Part shown: positions 5,868 through 9,157 of the stretch, piece after piece
Numbering within the stretch: the stretch's first letter is position 1
Layout: each line of letters starts with the position of its first letter
Assembly: GCA_035530195.1 (NCBI GenBank)
Contig: DATKVG010000034.1
Coordinates: 1 to 9,157, forward strand
Direction of reading: 5' to 3'
DNA: 9,157 nucleotides
Source: JAPLKX01 sp035530195
GTDB taxonomy: Bacteria > Hydrogenedentota > Hydrogenedentia > Hydrogenedentales > SLHB01
Position numbers and translations under genes: made by a program
The notes under the pieces: model-generated
The model's input: only the letters and a program-made list of their open reading frames with translations
What the model was told of the DNA's origin: nothing
Database searches by the model: none

Positions 5868-6625
5868 AAACGGTCGTCCTCTCCGACGTCCACCTCAACG
5901 TCTCGACCTACGGCCAACTCCAGTTGCTCGAATTCACCAAGTTCTTGAAGGGGTTGCAGTCCGACAAGGTCGACAGACTGATCCTGCTGGGGGACCTGTT
6001 CGATTTCTGGTTCGAATACAAGCACGTCGTGTTCTCCGAATATTTCCACATCCTCAGGGCGTTTGCCGACCTTAACGAGCACGGCGTAAAGCTCCATTTC
6101 ATCTGTGGCAACCACGACTTCTGGGCAGGCCGGTTTCTCGAACAGTACCTGGGATTTACGATTCACCCCGACGGCGCCAGGCTTCCGTTTGGCAACCGGA
6201 ACGTCCTGCTGATCCACGGCGACGGCATCAACAAAAAAGACCGGGGGTACCGGTTGTACAAGCGCATCGCCAAAGCCCGGGCCGTGGTTTGGCTGTTCGG
6301 CCTGTTGCACCCCGACCTCGCCATGGGGATCGCCAGGCGCGTGTCAAGAACAAGCCGGCGGTTCTCCGGCAGAACCGATCCGGAGAACGGGTCGGAAGCC
6401 GCCGCACTGCGCGAGTTCGCCCGGGATTGCCTGGGCCGCGGCGACAGCCAGGTCGTCATTTGCGGCCACGCTCACTCCCCCACGTGCGAGGAGTATCCCA
6501 CTCCAAACGGGCTCGGACTTTACATCAATACGGGCGACTGGATGTACCACCGCTCGTACGTGGAATGGGATGGCGAGGAATTCCGGCTTATCTGTCCCCG
6601 CGCCGCCGCGACCCCTACCCGATGA
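5864..6625 (+). CDS. lpxH: UDP-2,3-diacylglucosamine pyrophosphatase-like phosphoesterase (LpxH type)
   Basis: A 253-residue calcineurin-fold enzyme. LpxH hydrolyses UDP-2,3-diacylglucosamine to lipid X and UMP in lipid A synthesis, at the inner face of the cytoplasmic membrane. Metal ligands match E. coli LpxH closely: D8 and H10 (SDVHL), D44 (GDLFDFWFEY), N83-H84 (GNHD), H118 (HGD), and H202-x-H204 (GHAHSP). HGDGINKKDRGYRLYKRI (118-135) and VVWLFGLLHPDLAMGIA (141-157) resemble the LpxH-like proteins of Bacteroidota-type genomes. INTGDWMYHRSYVEWDG (221-237) is a typical C-terminal motif. There is no signal peptide. ATG 5864 overlaps the lepB stop, implying coupling. Its 3' end overlaps the opposite-strand phosphatase gene by 11 bases. 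The alternative is a related phosphoesterase of other substrate. No other lpx gene is in the window to back the pathway. Confidence 0.8.
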   Translation: MKTVVLSDVHLNVSTYGQLQLLEFTKFLKGLQSDKVDRLILLGDLFDFWFEYKHVVFSEYFHILRAFADLNEHGVKLHFICGNHDFWAGRFLEQYLGFTIHPDGARLPFGNRNVLLIHGDGINKKDRGYRLYKRIAKARAVVWLFGLLHPDLAMGIARRVSRTSRRFSGRTDPENGSEAAALREFARDCLGRGDSQVVICGHAHSPTCEEYPTPNGLGLYINTGDWMYHRSYVEWDGEEFRLICPRAAATPTR

Positions 6626-7535
6626 ACCCCCGGTAAAAATAGCCCGCCGCTACCCCGGCCGCAAACGCCAACAGCGCCACTATTCCCAGCAAGACTTTCC
6701 GCCCATGCCGCTTGCGGAACGACTTCATCGCCAGCGTTATCGAGTGCCAAACCGTTGGGCTTATCTGCGCCACGATGACGGTGACGTTGTCCCGCCCCCC
6801 GTTCTCCAGCGCCAACGTCACCAGCCGGTGCGCGTATTCGGCCGCCCCCGCCCGCTTTGTAAAGACCGACCGGATGTCCGTGTCTTTGACCATGTTGACG
6901 AGGCCGTCCGTGCAAAGCAGCAGCCTGTCACCCTGGACCACGTGCCACACGTACGTATCCACCGGCACCTCCGGATGGGTGCCGATGCTGCGTGTCAGGA
7001 AGTTGCGCCGGTAATCCGACTCCGCTTCCGCCCGCGACATCAGCCCCAGCTTCACTTGCTCGTCCACCCAACTATGGTCTTCGGTGGTGGCGATGACTTC
7101 ATTGTTGCGGATGTGGTAGCACCGGCTGTCGCCGACGTTGGCAACGTAAGCCTTCCGGCTGTCAACGAGCGCGGCCAGCAACGTCGTGCCCATCGGCTTG
7201 TCCCCCTTCACGAAATCCTTGTTGGTCCTGAAGATGTTGTCGTTCGCCTTCTTAATGGCCTCCCGCAGGACCCCGAGGATTGCCTCATTGTTTTTCTCCG
7301 GGTCGTCAGAACTGGCCGGTCTTGGCTGTTTCAGGCAATCTTTCAACAAGGAAACGGCTAGTTTGCTCGCGATCTCTCCCCCCACATGCCCCCCGAGCCC
7401 ATCCGCCACGCACAACAGCGTCCCCTCATCAAAAAGCTGGAGTCCCGGGGTGTCTTCCCGAAAAACCCCGTAACAGTCCTCGTTGTTCTTCTTGTGCCGC
7501 CCCACGTCGGTCTGTGCGGCGATATCCATGCGCAT
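6615..7535 (-). CDS. PP2C-type Ser/Thr protein phosphatase with C-terminal membrane anchor
   Basis: A 306-residue protein with a complete PP2C (PPM) domain at about 5-258, followed by a basic linker (270-279) and one hydrophobic segment (about 281-300) near the C-terminus. It is probably tail-anchored with the catalytic domain in the cytoplasm. Metal and catalytic motifs are N18-E19-D20, D45-G46 (VADGLGGH), G116-T117-T118, GDSR (135-138), D153-H154, CTDG (208-211), and GRDNVT (247-252) with D249 and N250. All key positions are kept, so it should be an active Mn/Mg-dependent phosphatase. Such enzymes usually oppose Hanks-type Ser/Thr kinases, and no kinase gene is in the window. ATG 7535 has AGGA 10 bases upstream; ATG 7529 is a less likely start. 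The gene is divergent from the DnaA-domain/coiled-coil gene and shares its intergenic region. Confidence 0.93.
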   Translation of the reverse strand: MRMDIAAQTDVGRHKKNNEDCYGVFREDTPGLQLFDEGTLLCVADGLGGHVGGEIASKLAVSLLKDCLKQPRPASSDDPEKNNEAILGVLREAIKKANDNIFRTNKDFVKGDKPMGTTLLAALVDSRKAYVANVGDSRCYHIRNNEVIATTEDHSWVDEQVKLGLMSRAEAESDYRRNFLTRSIGTHPEVPVDTYVWHVVQGDRLLLCTDGLVNMVKDTDIRSVFTKRAGAAEYAHRLVTLALENGGRDNVTVIVAQISPTVWHSITLAMKSFRKRHGRKVLLGIVALLAFAAGVAAGYFYRGFIG

Positions 7536-7561
7536 CGGACAGGTTTCCTAGTCCCACAAAA

Positions 7562-7591
7562 ACACTACCAGAAACCCCACCGCAGGGACAA
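7562..7591 (-). promoter_or_regulatory. Weak candidate promoter for the PP2C gene
   Basis: On the minus strand, TTGTCC (7591-7586; TTG and C match) and TAGTGT (7567-7562; 3 of 6) are 18 bp apart, about 25-30 bases before the ATG. The match is poor; it is listed because it is the best candidate I see in the divergent region. Confidence 0.25.
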
Positions 7592-7602
7592 ATCGCGGTT
7601 TT

Positions 7603-7631
7603 TTGACTCGGTTTATCCGGCAAGCTAAAAT
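7603..7631 (+). promoter_or_regulatory. Near-consensus sigma-70-type promoter for the DnaA-domain/coiled-coil gene
   Basis: TTGACT at 7603-7608 and TAAAAT at 7626-7631 each match the consensus at 5 of 6 positions, with exactly 17 bp between them. A start 7 bases after the -10 falls at about 7638, at the beginning of the AGGGGA Shine-Dalgarno. This leaves a leader of only about 13 bases before ATG 7651. It is the strongest promoter-like sequence in the window. Confidence 0.7.
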
Positions 7632-7650
7632 CGAGCCAGGGGAACAGGTG

Positions 7651-9021
7651 ATGATTCCTTTTACCTTCAGCACGTTCGTGGTGAAAAATGAAAACCGTGA
7701 AGCGTCTGATCTGTGTCTGGCCGTGGCCAACCTGCAACCGGTCAAGCCTCAGCCCTTGTTGCTTCTGGCCGATTCCGGCGCCGGGAAGACCCACTTGCTG
7801 TGCGCCATTGTCAACCACGTAAAAAAACACGCGCCGCGGACCGCCCTGGCCTACGTCACCGCCAGGGACTTCCCCATGGCTGTGCGCGCACTGGCTGAAG
7901 ATGCCGGCCCCGTCACCCGGGCTCATTCCGCCATCTTGCTCGTGGACCAGTTGGAAAAGCTGGCGCCGGACTTGCTCGAGATCCTCGACCGGATCGCCCC
8001 CCTCTTTCTTGAGGAAAACCGTTACCTCGTAATCGCCGCGCAGACTGACCCGCAAGAGTTGCCGGGGTTGCCGGCGCACCTGCTCAGTCTGCTCCAATCC
8101 GGCCGAATCGCGAGGCTTGAAAAAGCCGCCGCGCCCGCCATACCCGACCCGCTGCAAAAACAAGTCCCGCAGCTCCAATCTGAAAACCAGGCTCTCCGTC
8201 ATGAACTCGAGACGGCCCGCGGCGAAATGGCCAAGCTGGCGAATGCGGCGGAGCAACTGGCGCACCTGCAGGAACAGTATGTAAAGACGGAAAGCGCCCG
8301 GCAACACCTCGAATGCGAGCGCGCCATGGTCAATGAATCCCTGGCGGAACAACACATCCTGGAACAGGAGGTGCGCTCGCTGCAGCAAGTGCTCGAAGAA
8401 ACACGCAAGCAGCGCGATGCGTGCCAGGCCGACAGTTCCGCCCTCGCCGCCGCCACGGCCGAATTGGCACGGTTGCGCCGGCAGATTGCGGCGGGTCCTG
8501 CAACGCCCGAACGCACTGCCGCGGATTCTCTCCAACCCGCCGAGGACGAAATCCAACAGGTGCGGCAAGACGTAAAAGACGCGCATGACGAACTCGGCAG
8601 ATGGGCATTGAGGGCCCAAGCCATTCTACAGCAGGTCGAACTGAACCGGGCCCGGTTTGCAGAGAACGCCGAACGCCAGTTACAGCGCGTATTGGCCCTG
8701 CAACAGCAAGTGGAAGAGTTGACCGCGCAATCCAATGAGCCGGCGCGCCCGCCATTGGCCGCCGAACCTGACGGCGCCACAGACATCGCACGGCAACTCC
8801 GCGACATCGCCGATACTGCCGCACAATCCGCCGCGGCCGATGCCGAAACCCGGCTCCAGACGCTCTACGCCCAACTTCTACACGCCGCCCAGGCCTTACA
8901 AGACCTCAGCGACCGCGTCAACGACCGCCCCGACGCTCCCGGCCCGGCTCAACCACGGCCGTGGTACGCCGATCCCTTCCCGTTGCCGCCCAACAACGTT
9001 TCCAAAGAGCCCGGATCGTGA
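7651..9021 (+). CDS. DnaA/Hda-like nucleotide-binding domain fused to long coiled coil; function unknown
   Basis: A 456-residue protein. Residues 1-156 align by eye with domain III (AAA+) of DnaA: FTFSTFVVKNENREA (4-18), a P-loop at 40-47 (ADSGAGKT, K46, T47), YVTARDF (68-74), Walker B-like AILLVDQ (94-100), and VIAAQTDPQELPGL (127-140) at the sensor 1 position. Differences are Ala for the first P-loop glycine, Gln100 for the second Walker B acid, and LLSLLQSG (144-151) where DnaA has RLxSRF with the arginine finger. There is no sensor 2 lid and no DNA-binding domain IV. Instead there are heptad-rich helices at about 167-280, 296-360 and 375-425, then a Pro-rich tail. It may bind nucleotide without much hydrolysis, or act as a scaffold. 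ATG 7651 is chosen because AGGGGA (7638-7643) lies 7 bases upstream; a TTG at 7603 falls inside the promoter. A probable HD-domain gene follows 38 bases on. Confidence 0.8.
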   Translation: MIPFTFSTFVVKNENREASDLCLAVANLQPVKPQPLLLLADSGAGKTHLLCAIVNHVKKHAPRTALAYVTARDFPMAVRALAEDAGPVTRAHSAILLVDQLEKLAPDLLEILDRIAPLFLEENRYLVIAAQTDPQELPGLPAHLLSLLQSGRIARLEKAAAPAIPDPLQKQVPQLQSENQALRHELETARGEMAKLANAAEQLAHLQEQYVKTESARQHLECERAMVNESLAEQHILEQEVRSLQQVLEETRKQRDACQADSSALAAATAELARLRRQIAAGPATPERTAADSLQPAEDEIQQVRQDVKDAHDELGRWALRAQAILQQVELNRARFAENAERQLQRVLALQQQVEELTAQSNEPARPPLAAEPDGATDIARQLRDIADTAAQSAAADAETRLQTLYAQLLHAAQALQDLSDRVNDRPDAPGPAQPRPWYADPFPLPPNNVSKEPGS

Positions 9022-9059
9022 TCCACAACCCGTAACGCCTTTTCACAGGACCCGAAAAC

Positions 9060-9157
9060 ATGCAGGATTTTGAAAAACACGTCATAAAACTCTTTGAAAT
9101 CATCCACCCGCTGGACCGGATTGCGCGCGCCGGTTACGTGGTCCGCGGTGTCGCTCA
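9060..9157 (+). CDS. Probable HD-domain hydrolase, cut by the right edge
   Basis: Thirty-two full codons are visible, beginning MQDFEKHVIKLFEIIHPLDR and ending ARAGYVVRGVA. The pattern of a leading helix, LDRIARAGYVVRGV, then an expected PESVAAH-type motif resembles the N-terminus of YfbR/HDDC2-type HD-domain phosphohydrolases, which include 5'-deoxynucleotidases. The metal-binding H and HD residues would lie beyond the window, so this is a tentative family call from the N-terminal pattern alone. AGGA (9047-9050) lies 9 bases before the ATG. The 38-base gap from the coiled-coil gene, with no hairpin, suggests one transcription unit. Confidence 0.55.
   Translation, partial: MQDFEKHVIKLFEIIHPLDRIARAGYVVRGVA

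Noticed and set aside
6570..7361. Open frame of 263 codons on the plus strand, opposite the PP2C gene
   Set aside because: PP2C is complete with all motifs on the minus strand; the plus-strand product is Arg/His/Pro-rich and motif-free.
7579..7604. Small stem ACCGC/GCGGT followed by six Ts, resembling a plus-strand terminator
   Set aside because: The stem is only 5 bp with an 11-base loop, no plus-strand gene ends just before it, and the T-run merges into the -35 box of the next promoter.
7429..8619. Long open frame (396 codons) on the minus strand opposite the coiled-coil gene
   Set aside because: It is antisense to a gene with a good promoter, Shine-Dalgarno and recognisable motifs. Its product is a Gly/Arg/Leu-rich mixture with no motif, which is usual for the opposite strand of GC-rich genes.

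Overview
The window is GC-rich bacterial chromosome with ten complete protein genes and one cut by the right edge. I see no rRNA, tRNA, CRISPR array, transposase or phage gene. An LpxH-type lipid A phosphatase points to a Gram-negative, diderm cell. Other traits are a compact LepB with one membrane segment, several secreted or lipid-anchored proteins, a PP2C-type phosphatase, and short tandem repeats between genes. This combination fits the PVC/Planctomycetota-Hydrogenedentota sphere better than Proteobacteria, but that placement is inference and no marker gene settles it.

Layout. (1) 152-3445, all on +: an exported TolB-like beta-propeller and an exported calcineurin-type phosphoesterase (4-base ATGA overlap), then a SpoU/TrmH-type RNA 2'-O-methyltransferase 9 bases on, then a small M23 peptidase, probably a lipoprotein. 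Spacing suggests one transcription unit. A 9-bp repeat that is almost palindromic lies before the peptidase gene. (2) 3616-4107: purE, class I, preceded by a GTCCGTG decamer repeat and followed by a perfect 11-bp hairpin. (3) 4171-5106 on -: an MBL-fold metallohydrolase, convergent with purE. (4) 5229-6625 on +: lepB and an lpxH-type gene, also joined by an ATGA overlap. (5) 6615-7535 on -: a PP2C phosphatase with a C-terminal membrane anchor, whose 3' end overlaps lpxH by 11 bases. (6) 7651 to the right edge on +: a DnaA-domain/coiled-coil fusion behind a near-consensus sigma-70-type promoter, then the start of a probable HD-domain hydrolase.

Much of the window concerns the cell envelope: signal peptidase, lipid A phosphatase, M23 peptidase and exported proteins, with purine synthesis and RNA modification interspersed.

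The most unusual items are: (a) the 456-residue protein at 7651-9021, which has a DnaA/Hda-like nucleotide-binding domain with altered Walker B and arginine-finger positions, followed by about 250 residues of coiled coil in place of a DNA-binding domain; (b) five alternating CGCTG/CAGCG half-sites spaced every 7 bp between the divergent MBL and lepB promoters; (c) genes at the head of transcription units that lack a Shine-Dalgarno and have -10-like boxes placed so that transcripts would begin at or within a few bases of the ATG, while genes inside the units mostly have good Shine-Dalgarno sites.
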